This document shows positions 1 to 7,700 of a DNA stretch of 9,013 nt, one piece after another (within the stretch, counting starts at the first letter, position 1; every line of letters begins with the position of its first letter). The stretch comes from Bacteroidales bacterium (GTDB taxonomy: Bacteria > Bacteroidota > Bacteroidia > Bacteroidales > UBA10428), in NCBI GenBank assembly GCA_016926235.1, contig JAFGOZ010000317.1, forward strand, positions 1 to 9,013. Reading direction: 5' to 3'. The notes beneath the pieces were generated by a model. That model did no database searches and was not told where the DNA came from. It worked only from the letters and a program-made list of their open reading frames with translations. The position numbers and the translations under genes were made by a program.

Positions 1-2531
1 CCTGCTGTATAATGGTAAAATATAGCATCGTTCGGATTAGTTGAACTAACACTGCTGGGCAGGTTAAGCGTGCTGATGTATTCAAAACTGAAATTTCTTG
101 AACCATCATAAATCATATTACCATTTTCATCATAACCATAATTCTCAGTGTTATTGGGATAATCATCAAGCAAACCGTTTGATTCTCCCTGATCCGTAAC
201 ACCTGATAACCTGTTGCTGCCAGGCACATATGCGTATGAAAGATCGTCTACAAGGTCATTGCTGTGTCTACGTTTAAGCTTCATAATATTGCCATTCTTA
301 TCATACTCGGTAACCGATTCGTTGTAATACCCGATGTTATTATCCAGTGCGCTGCCCTCGGCATAATTGGATGTCGTCAACCGGTTAAGCTTGTCGTATG
401 AAAAACTATATCCGTGCGAACCGGCCGGATCGTTCTTAGTGGTCCATTTCATACCCGATATATTGCCGTTGAACCAGCCCGGCGTACTGCTTAAGCCACC
501 AAGGGCCGAGGTGTTTTCATAGCAGAGTTGCATGCCAAAAAGATCATTTTCACCACCCAGGGCCGGATCGTTAATTTTGGTCAACCATCCCCTGATGTTG
601 TACTTATAGTCCACCTTTTGGGCAAAACTGCGCGATCCGCTTGTTTGTGCAGAATGCAGGTATTTGGCCACCAATTGCCCAAGCTCATTATAAACCATTG
701 CGTTTACGGTAATTTCAGTTGAGGCATTATTTACCTTCATACGGGTAGCTAAAAGACGACCCATGTGATCATAATCATAGAACTTTTCCAGGATTGTTTG
801 CCTGCCACCTTTGAAGTGTTGCTGTTTAGTGCTTTTAACCATATAGGTTATATCTTCATAATAGTTACTTACAACATCTTTTCCCTTAAGGTGGTTTTCT
901 GAAATTGAACGAAGCAGGTGACCATATTTATCGTAATGATTGGCGGTGTATAATTCTAAATCGGGTACTGTATAATTTTCATCAGTTTCAAGCACACGGG
1001 ACATGGTTCCAGTAATCTGCCCGATTGGGGTTGCATCTATTTTTGTTGTTGTGAAATTATATGGATCCGAATTATATTTCTCACATCCAAGGCTGTCTCC
1101 CAGACTCATTACCGTAATAAAATCATAATTATCATAATAGGTTATAGTATGAAGTGTAGTTCCAGAACGAGGAAAACTGAGATTATCATAACCATATGTA
1201 GATTTGGTTGTGTTCCTGTTCTCATTTAGTGTAGAATTGGCCTTCAATAAGTTCGTCATTTCAATCTGGCTAATCACGGAACTGTGGATGTAAACACCGG
1301 TTATTACAGGTCGGTTTAATTCATCATATTTTATATAACTCCATTCTTTATTATTTGTCTGCAAACTGTTTTGTGTGAGACGCAGTCTGTCCCGACTATC
1401 ATACACCATGATTGTGGTTCCGCCTCCTGGAATTTTCTTTTCTATCATGCGATGACGTTCGTCGTATCTATAATAGTAACATAATTCTTTGTGTGTATTT
1501 GGATTAGTTGCCTGTGGCGGTATCACACAACGCAACAAATCAAAATCATCATAAATATAAAGGGTGCTGTACCATGTATTGTCCTTAAACCAGGTGGATT
1601 TTTGTACCACCTTTCCCTGAAGGTCTTTATATTCACGGGTTTTATGACCTTGTTCATCAATGGTTTCAGTAACATAAAGACTACTGGCAGGGTAATGAGA
1701 AGGAGATGAAGAAAATGTACCATCGGCGTTAACCTTCCAATAAGGTACTTCACCAGCTGCGTTTGTAAGATAATTGATGGTGATCGGGTAGTCTTCCCAG
1801 GCTGTTCCGGGACCGGTTTGCGAAGTGACCCGGTTTAGAGGCGAGTTTTCATAACCGATTTGCGTAAAGGCCCTTCCGGTCGGTTCAATACCAACTGGCG
1901 CAGAACTTGCATTTGAATAAATCGTGCTTATGGTGCTTTCTGTAACATTGGCGCGAAAGGCTCCTGTCTTATCCGTGGCAGCGTAGGGTAACGGCTTATA
2001 AATTTCCCTGCCGAAATTATCATATAAAATGGCCTGAATGATATCCTTTTTGTTGGGCGAAGCACCAACACTTACTGTTTGTATGGGCCTTCCCAGGCCA
2101 TCGAAGTAGCTGACTTCTTCGTTGTGTTTGAAAGATGTTGTTGAGGATGGTTCGCTTGGTTTGGGTTCGCGGTAAATGATGGTCTTGATGTAATTGTTGT
2201 CATCGCTTAGGGTTGGGGGAACGGTTCCCGTGGGAGCTGCGGGTACCTCATGTGAACTGACCTGTCCCTGCGTTGGGCCAATATATGCACGAAAAGCTGA
2301 TCCCGCAGTGGCATGAAAGCCGTTTGTCATTGTTACTGATAAGGGATCGCTGATGACAACCTTTCCCGTGATGGTTTCATTAACTGTTATCTGGCCGTTG
2401 AGCAGGTAAGCGTTTACAAGCAACAACAGGCAGAGTGCCGCTAAACGGGTAAAATACTTTGGGTGGCAGCGGGTGCGCAATTTTTCAAAACCGCCCGGTG
2501 TAGTTATTTTGCTCAGATAGAAAGTTTTCAT
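1..2531 (-). CDS. RHS-repeat secreted protein, DUF6443-type N-terminus (3' end beyond window)
   Basis: This frame encodes 843 residues and is still open at coordinate 1, so the C-terminus is missing. Residues 29-45 are a hydrophobic signal segment, preceded by an unusually long basic n-region. Residues about 48-85 (ITVNETITG, then GFHATAGSAFRAYI) resemble the short beta module that often precedes DUF6443 in Bacteroidota. Residues about 113-245 fit DUF6443 (NNYIKTIIYREP, YFDGLGRPIQTV, YDNFGREIYKPLPY). From about 325 onward come YD/RHS repeats, for example YIYDDFDLLRCVIPP, YDELNRPVITG, FYDYDHMGRLLATR, YNIRGWLTKINDP, GWFNGNISGMKW, YDKLNRLTT and YGYDENGNMIYDG. The RHS core (Asp-Pro-x-x-Gly-Arg-Trp type) and any variable tip should lie further downstream. 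RHS repeats are known to form a beta-cocoon shell that can enclose a C-terminal toxin; whether this one does is unknown. ATG at 2531 is chosen because it lies 25 bp after the preceding stop and begins a plausible export signal. A TTG at residue 18 would give a more conventional signal peptide. Family assignment is firm, function is not. Confidence 0.93.
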   Translation of the reverse strand, partial: MKTFYLSKITTPGGFEKLRTRCHPKYFTRLAALCLLLLVNAYLLNGQITVNETITGKVVISDPLSVTMTNGFHATAGSAFRAYIGPTQGQVSSHEVPAAPTGTVPPTLSDDNNYIKTIIYREPKPSEPSSTTSFKHNEEVSYFDGLGRPIQTVSVGASPNKKDIIQAILYDNFGREIYKPLPYAATDKTGAFRANVTESTISTIYSNASSAPVGIEPTGRAFTQIGYENSPLNRVTSQTGPGTAWEDYPITINYLTNAAGEVPYWKVNADGTFSSSPSHYPASSLYVTETIDEQGHKTREYKDLQGKVVQKSTWFKDNTWYSTLYIYDDFDLLRCVIPPQATNPNTHKELCYYYRYDERHRMIEKKIPGGGTTIMVYDSRDRLRLTQNSLQTNNKEWSYIKYDELNRPVITGVYIHSSVISQIEMTNLLKANSTLNENRNTTKSTYGYDNLSFPRSGTTLHTITYYDNYDFITVMSLGDSLGCEKYNSDPYNFTTTKIDATPIGQITGTMSRVLETDENYTVPDLELYTANHYDKYGHLLRSISENHLKGKDVVSNYYEDITYMVKSTKQQHFKGGRQTILEKFYDYDHMGRLLATRMKVNNASTEITVNAMVYNELGQLVAKYLHSAQTSGSRSFAQKVDYKYNIRGWLTKINDPALGGENDLFGMQLCYENTSALGGLSSTPGWFNGNISGMKWTTKNDPAGSHGYSFSYDKLNRLTTSNYAEGSALDNNIGYYNESVTEYDKNGNIMKLKRRHSNDLVDDLSYAYVPGSNRLSGVTDQGESNGLLDDYPNNTENYGYDENGNMIYDGSRNFSFEYISTLNLPSSVSSTNPNDAIFYHYTA

Positions 2532-2556
2532 ATTGATGCTGAAAAAGGGTGAAACA
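2532..2556 (-). other. 25-bp junction between propeller and RHS genes
   Basis: Only 25 bases separate the TAG of the propeller gene from ATG 2531 of the second RHS gene. There is no terminator or purine-rich ribosome binding site; the transcript-sense bases just before the ATG are TTTTTCAGCATCAAT. The spacing is strong evidence that these two genes are co-transcribed and possibly translationally coupled. Confidence 0.6.
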
Positions 2557-4659
2557 CTATAACCTGACAACAGAAACGTGTTGTGAGCCTTGTCCCGAAC
2601 CGTTCCTGATACGGATATAATACTGGCCGGGCGGAATGTCGGTGAAATTAACGGTTTTAATCTCCAACGGCTGGTATTGTTCAATATATTGGTTTAGCAT
2701 CAACCGTCCGTTATCATCCATGACTTCCAATATGAGTTTGTGTGGGTTTTCGGTGTTGATCGACCAGTAAAGCTCGTTACCAACAGGGTTTGGATAAACC
2801 GTTAGTTGCACTTTTTCGGCGTCAACCCATATGGGAGTTGGATAGAATTCAATGGCAATGGTATCCCGGGCAGTGCACCCCATGGAGTCAACAGCAGAAA
2901 GGCTGAACAGGTATGTGCCGGGCGTATTGTTTTCAGCCTTTGCCAGGAATGTGGCTTTGTCTGAAAGGTCATGCCAGATATATCCGGTGAACTGCTCTGG
3001 AGCTTTCAGCAACAAGGTGCTTTCCACCGGCAATGTAACATCATTTCCCAGTGAAAAGTCGGAAGGGGCAGCCAACACTACTTCAACGGTGTCGGTTAGT
3101 ATACAGCCGCGCTTGTCGAGCAGGGCAACCGTGTATAAGCCGGGTTCATCGGCAACAATGTAACTAGTGGCTTCTATCGAGTCGTTCCAGGTGATCTGGC
3201 TGTAACTTTGTTCAACACAGAGCTCAGTGGATGCACCGTTGCAAATAACGGTATCGCCGATAATTTTAGCAGTGCCTGCGAGGCAGTTGTAATACCTGGC
3301 CAGGAAAACATCTTGTTTGCCCATGGAAGTGAGCGTTTCGTCGTGTTTTTCAAACGACTGGCTAAAGTTACCGGTGATATAAAGGTTGCCTTTGCCATCC
3401 AGCACAGCTCCGTTACTATAGTTGCTTCCGCTACCCGATACGCAATCAATCCACAAAGCTTTTCCTTTGGAGGTAAACTGCAGGATCAACGTGGCGTCTT
3501 TATTCGATTGCGGGGCAGCGATCATATTATCGATTACCAGTGTATCACCTATTGATCCGGTGATGATGGCACCATTTAGGTTATCTGTTACCAGGTGGTT
3601 GGCATAATCGTAAAACGGTGAGCCAAAACTCCGGCCCCATAATCTTTTACCTCCCTGGTCGAATTTCAACAGGAAGCCATCGGTATGGCCCTGGGAGGTA
3701 AGTGTTGTATCTTCGCTTGTAAAGGAAAGATTAAAGTTACCCATTACATACAGGTTGCTTAACCGATCGTTTTTAAGAGCGGTAATTTTCAGGAATTTAT
3801 CGCCCATCAGCTGCATCGTCTGCTGTGCCCGCAGACTGTGATCAAATCCGATAACAAATGGAGTTGATTTATAGGTTGTCGAAGGAGGAATCAGGTTAAA
3901 ACCATCCACTGAACACGTGCGCTTTATGATACCTGCCAGGTATACGGTGCCCGAGTCGCTCACCGTCAGGGCCGTAGGCAGGTCGTCATCATCGCTACCA
4001 AAGGAAATGAGTTCTTCAATCGCACCCGAAGCGTTATATCGGGCCAGGAAGATGTCTTTTTTACCCTTACTGGCTGCGATTTTATCGCCAGCCCGAAGGG
4101 TATCGGAGAAAACGCCTGAGGCATAAATATTTCCTGCGGCATCTTTATCTAACAGGAACAACGATGAACCTGATGATGCAATAAGAGTTGATATCCATGA
4201 AAATCCTTTTTCGCCCAAACAGGTGATGAACAGGCGATTTCCTTTGCCGGCATTCATCACTCTGTCAAACGAAACACTATCCGAGATAATCCCGCCGACG
4301 ATCACGTTGTTGTTTTTCAGAACGGTCATGCACAATGCTTCGTCGTATCCTTTACCACCGCCTTTCAGCAGATCTTTTATTTTGCCTTTTTCGTCATAGC
4401 GGGCAATAAAAATATCCTGGTTTCCGGAAGAAATCACTTTTTCAGTATTGCCATACAGGGTATCGCGGAATGTTCCCACTACATACAGCATGTTCTTGCC
4501 GTCACAGCTCAACTCGCTGGCAATATTGTGCGATGATCCACCCAGCTGCCTTACCCATTCCCAGGTTTTTTGGGATTGGGCTGTTATACAATTTGCTTGT
4601 GTAAATATCACCAGCAACAGTAGAAGTCTTAAAGAAAAGTGCCTTTTTAATATCATCAT
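2557..4659 (-). CDS. Secreted SBBP-type beta-propeller protein with T9SS type A sorting tail
   Basis: A complete 700-residue protein starting at ATG 4659. An in-frame TAA lies immediately upstream (4660-4662), so the start cannot be earlier; ATG 4656 is the only close alternative. Residues 1-28 form a signal peptide (basic start, RLLLLLVIF core, end near ITAQ). Residues about 34-457 contain seven repeats of about 60 residues, each with a G-x-F-x-D-T-like turn and a D-x-F-x-A-R-Y-like strand, as in SBBP (seven-bladed beta-propeller) repeats. Residues about 459-530 and 531-606 are two Ig/PKD-like domains with the GxYxVxxxDxxGC pattern. Residues about 616-700 are a Por secretion-system tail beginning LTVYPNPVGNELYW and ending HVSVVRL. 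The family pathway is Sec export, then T9SS transport across the outer membrane with surface attachment or release. No catalytic residues are recognisable, so a binding or structural role is inferred. It sits 63 bp after one RHS gene and 25 bp before another, consistent with co-transcription. Confidence 0.93.
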   Translation of the reverse strand: MMILKRHFSLRLLLLLVIFTQANCITAQSQKTWEWVRQLGGSSHNIASELSCDGKNMLYVVGTFRDTLYGNTEKVISSGNQDIFIARYDEKGKIKDLLKGGGKGYDEALCMTVLKNNNVIVGGIISDSVSFDRVMNAGKGNRLFITCLGEKGFSWISTLIASSGSSLFLLDKDAAGNIYASGVFSDTLRAGDKIAASKGKKDIFLARYNASGAIEELISFGSDDDDLPTALTVSDSGTVYLAGIIKRTCSVDGFNLIPPSTTYKSTPFVIGFDHSLRAQQTMQLMGDKFLKITALKNDRLSNLYVMGNFNLSFTSEDTTLTSQGHTDGFLLKFDQGGKRLWGRSFGSPFYDYANHLVTDNLNGAIITGSIGDTLVIDNMIAAPQSNKDATLILQFTSKGKALWIDCVSGSGSNYSNGAVLDGKGNLYITGNFSQSFEKHDETLTSMGKQDVFLARYYNCLAGTAKIIGDTVICNGASTELCVEQSYSQITWNDSIEATSYIVADEPGLYTVALLDKRGCILTDTVEVVLAAPSDFSLGNDVTLPVESTLLLKAPEQFTGYIWHDLSDKATFLAKAENNTPGTYLFSLSAVDSMGCTARDTIAIEFYPTPIWVDAEKVQLTVYPNPVGNELYWSINTENPHKLILEVMDDNGRLMLNQYIEQYQPLEIKTVNFTDIPPGQYYIRIRNGSGQGSQHVSVVRL
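2560..2814 (-). other. T9SS type A C-terminal sorting domain
   Basis: This is the last 85 residues of the propeller protein. YPNP at residues 622-625 follows a beta strand (KVQLTV). Later landmarks are LEVMDDNGRLML, FTDIPPGQYYIRI and the terminal strand HVSVVRL, the usual layout of the Por secretion tail (TIGR04183 type). In known members this domain directs the Sec-exported protein through the T9SS translocon and is usually cleaved off at the surface. It implies the organism has a complete T9SS encoded elsewhere. Confidence 0.88.
3289..4560 (-). repeat. Seven propeller blades of the SBBP-type protein
   Basis: Residues 34-457 of the 700-residue protein divide into seven units. The glycine of the G-x-[FI]-x-[DR]-[TS] turn falls at residues 62, 123, 182, 243, 307, 368 and 430, giving spacings of 61, 59, 61, 64, 61 and 62. 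Each turn is followed about 20 residues later by a strand such as DIFIARYDEKG, DIFLARYNASG, DGFLLKFDQGG or DVFLARYYN. Units 2, 4 and 6 are the most degenerate. The count and spacing fit one closed seven-bladed propeller. The repeat is visible only at protein level. Confidence 0.82.
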
Positions 4660-4722
4660 TTAAGTTTTTTCATTAATTACGACTACGCATAAACTAACTT
4701 TACTTTTTTATATGCAAGTTTG
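4660..4722 (-). other. 63-bp gap before the propeller gene
   Basis: A short AT-rich spacer between the TAG stop of the DUF5977 gene and ATG 4659. It ends in an A-rich run followed by TAA directly against the ATG, with no Shine-Dalgarno sequence, as is common in Bacteroidota. No terminator hairpin is visible. It is compatible with read-through from the upstream gene. Confidence 0.4.
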
Positions 4723-7700
4723 CTATTCTTCAATTGAAATAAATATGTCAGACTGTACTGAAACATTCTGAAAGCTAGCGGAACATATTCCAGTTTTGGA
4801 AGCCCCATTTTGAATTGTAAAAGTGTATGTTTCACCAGAACAGCCTAGAAGTGAAATAATCAATCGATAATATGTGCTTTTGGGTATCGCAATTGTACCA
4901 TTACCACCTGAAGGAATTGTGAAGTTTTTACTCTGTCCGCCGATGACTAGTGTTACTTGTTTTTGAAAGCCAATAGCACCGGATACCGTCAAATAACTGA
5001 CGGGAAGCAAGCTACAGGTACCCTTTTGGTTGGCGTATGCCTGTCCATTATTGTTAACATCAGCTTGAGCTTTATTATTTGCGTCTTCTTGTGATATGGT
5101 AGAGGTGTATTGATTAGCTGGTACAGTATAAATAACCTGGCTTCCTTCATACCCAAATTCACAATTGTTTTTGGTAAATGTACCTGAGGTTGCTACATTG
5201 TAATAAGTTATGTCAGGACGACAAGTACCCCAAGTGTTTGCATAGGTTTGTCCATTGGCAATAATATCATTTTGAGCCTTCATGTTGGCATCATCCTGAG
5301 AGATGATTGAGGTATAAGTTCTAGCAGGGACTGTGTAAGTTACCTCAGATCCCAGGTATCCAGCCTGACAGTTGTTTTTGGTATAAACCGCACTTTGAGC
5401 GTCATTATAATAAACAAAGCAATATCCGGTTTCATTTGCAAAGTTTTGACCATTTGCAGCAATATCAGCATCAGCCTTTGCGTTGGCGGCGGATTGCGAA
5501 ACACTAGAAAAGTAGGTTCCTGCAGGTACAGTATATACCACGCTTGAACCTAACTCGTCCGAATTGCAGTCATTTTTAGTAAAACTCTGTGATTTTTCTA
5601 TATTAGCAAAAGCCAAATCAGCCAGACTATAGGAATAGGATTTCAAAATATTAAGATCGTCGTCCTTTATGTTCATTAAGCGTCCATAGTCATCATAGTT
5701 ATAATAAGAACTAATACCATTGGGGTCAGTTACTGTGCTTATTCCAATTAATGGATTATAGCCATAGGAAGTTACATGAGCTTTTGGTAAACTCATTCGT
5801 AAAGCGTTCTCCTGTACTTTTGTTAAACCACTAATTCCGAGGTTTGGTATGTTGCCTCCGAAAACACCTTTTATTTCATCTAAAGTTGCATTTTCAATTT
5901 TTGCAACAGGATAAGTATTTTTGTAGCCCCAGATAAATGATATTTTTTTATCGTTAGGATTGTGATATTGGATTATGTTGCCATTCTCATCATAATTATC
6001 ATAGACAATTTTTGGCTCATAGGGAGCATTGCCATTTCTTATAAATATTGAATCAGGAGCAATGAGCGTGTTGGTCCATTTTCGATACGATATTTTGGTA
6101 CCTTGAGAAAAAAGGGAATTATTATATGTGTTTGTTTCAATGGTGTAATTAAGCATATTACTACTGATCATTTCATTATATAAAGAAGATGATGGGTAAT
6201 CAAAAGGATACTTGTAATGAATTTCAGTATTAATTGATCCACCATGAACGTGCCTGTCTTTTAATAGGCCATATTTAGGATCATATGTAAAATAAGTGGT
6301 TTTGCTGATATTTCCTATATCAGCATAATCATTCTCAATAGTCTGTATAAGTTGGGTTTTTCCAATAGAGATTGTATAATCAAAAAATGTGTAAATTGAC
6401 CCCCCTTTATTATGAAGCCAGGCTTGTTCCCATGATTCTCCTTTTTTATAAATGAAATCATTTTGTGCCGGAGAGTCTGCAGAATAAATATTTTCAGGTG
6501 TAAAAATCGAAGTTCGATTTAATAGCAATCCCTTAAGCCTTTTTGTTGATTTTTTTTGGTAATAGTTTGAAACATGTTTTAAAGTATCATATTGCGTTGA
6601 ATTTGAGGAGCTGTTACTCTTAAAAGTTGTTACACTTTTAGTTGTAGTATAATCCCAATAATTGTAGTCAACATTTGGCCCAAACCGACCAATAGATGCG
6701 TTATTTGGAAGGTTGAATTCATAAACGGTCTTACCTATATTCGCGTTTATAGTTCCCGTGTATTCGGTGACTTCGGGATAATGTAGAGGATTTTGAAGAT
6801 AATAACCATATTGCGGCAAAATATTACAGGAGCCAACTTTATCACAATAACCACTCCCAAGAGAACCTGGGGAATCAAGATAATAATATGATACAGTATA
6901 TGTCATGTTCTCAATTGAAGGTGTGAACAAAGGGATCCCATAACCGCATTCATTTGTGCCATAAGTATATCTTTTAACAATAACATTACCATTTATATCA
7001 TCTGTTTCAGTCATCTTTATTCTTAATCCACCTGAATTGCGTATAACACCCAAATGATCCTTGTATTTATTTATTTCGTAAGTGAATTGTGTGCTCCCAC
7101 CTGTGGGATATATTATTTTACTTAGAACTCCACATAATTGTCCTGCAAAATTCGAAGTTCGGTTTGAATTTTCATTTGCTTGAAAATTACCCTGATATGT
7201 TGCAATAAAAGGAACCAGACTGTTGTTTTGCTGATTATTATGGTAACCCCATAAATCCTGGTTCATAGCTGAAATATACTCAACAGTTGGATAATACTTT
7301 AAGGAATACTTTTCAATTTCATTCATGGAAAGGTCCTTAAAAATAACTTCGTCAAGTTTATAATTAGTTTCAATTCGCTGAATAATATTTGTCTTATCTA
7401 AAAGTGATCTGTGAAACTCCACAGTTTTGATAGGTTCGGTATTTTTTAAATTATAAACTTGTAAACTAGAAATCTTGTCAGTACCATTTTCAAGGTTAAT
7501 AATTATTTTGCCCTGTTTGAATTTTATCTCTGTTAATCTTTGTATCTGGGTATAATTGTCTTGAATACCATCGTGGATATAAATATATTCTGAGCTAGAT
7601 GGTGTTTGATCAAGGTGAAGTGTTGTTCTCAAAGCATATTCTTGATTAAAAACACCCTTAATCTTAACAAAAGAAGTATACTTGAAAGAAATTGTATCAG

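Noticed and set aside
528..722. 64-residue plus-strand reading frame
   Set aside because: Lies antisense inside the continuous RHS frame. Its translation shows no family motif or signal.
1491..1753. Short overlapping frames on both strands
   Set aside because: Both are alternative frames within the RHS gene, whose own frame here reads normal YD-repeat sequence (YIYDDFDLLRCVIPP).
1..2531. Suspected frameshift or pseudogene in the DUF6443 RHS gene
   Set aside because: Translating every codon by hand from 2531 to 1 gave one open frame with family motifs throughout.
2852..4663. Several plus- and minus-strand frames of 61-115 residues
   Set aside because: All are shadows of the propeller gene. 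The repeated propeller frame explains the conserved pattern and the others show none.
4689..4717. Promoter-like TTG and TAGTTTAT with 18-bp spacing before the propeller gene
   Set aside because: The -7 element matches only 4 of 6 fixed positions of TAnnTTTG and the spacing is slightly short; such matches are common in AT-rich gaps.
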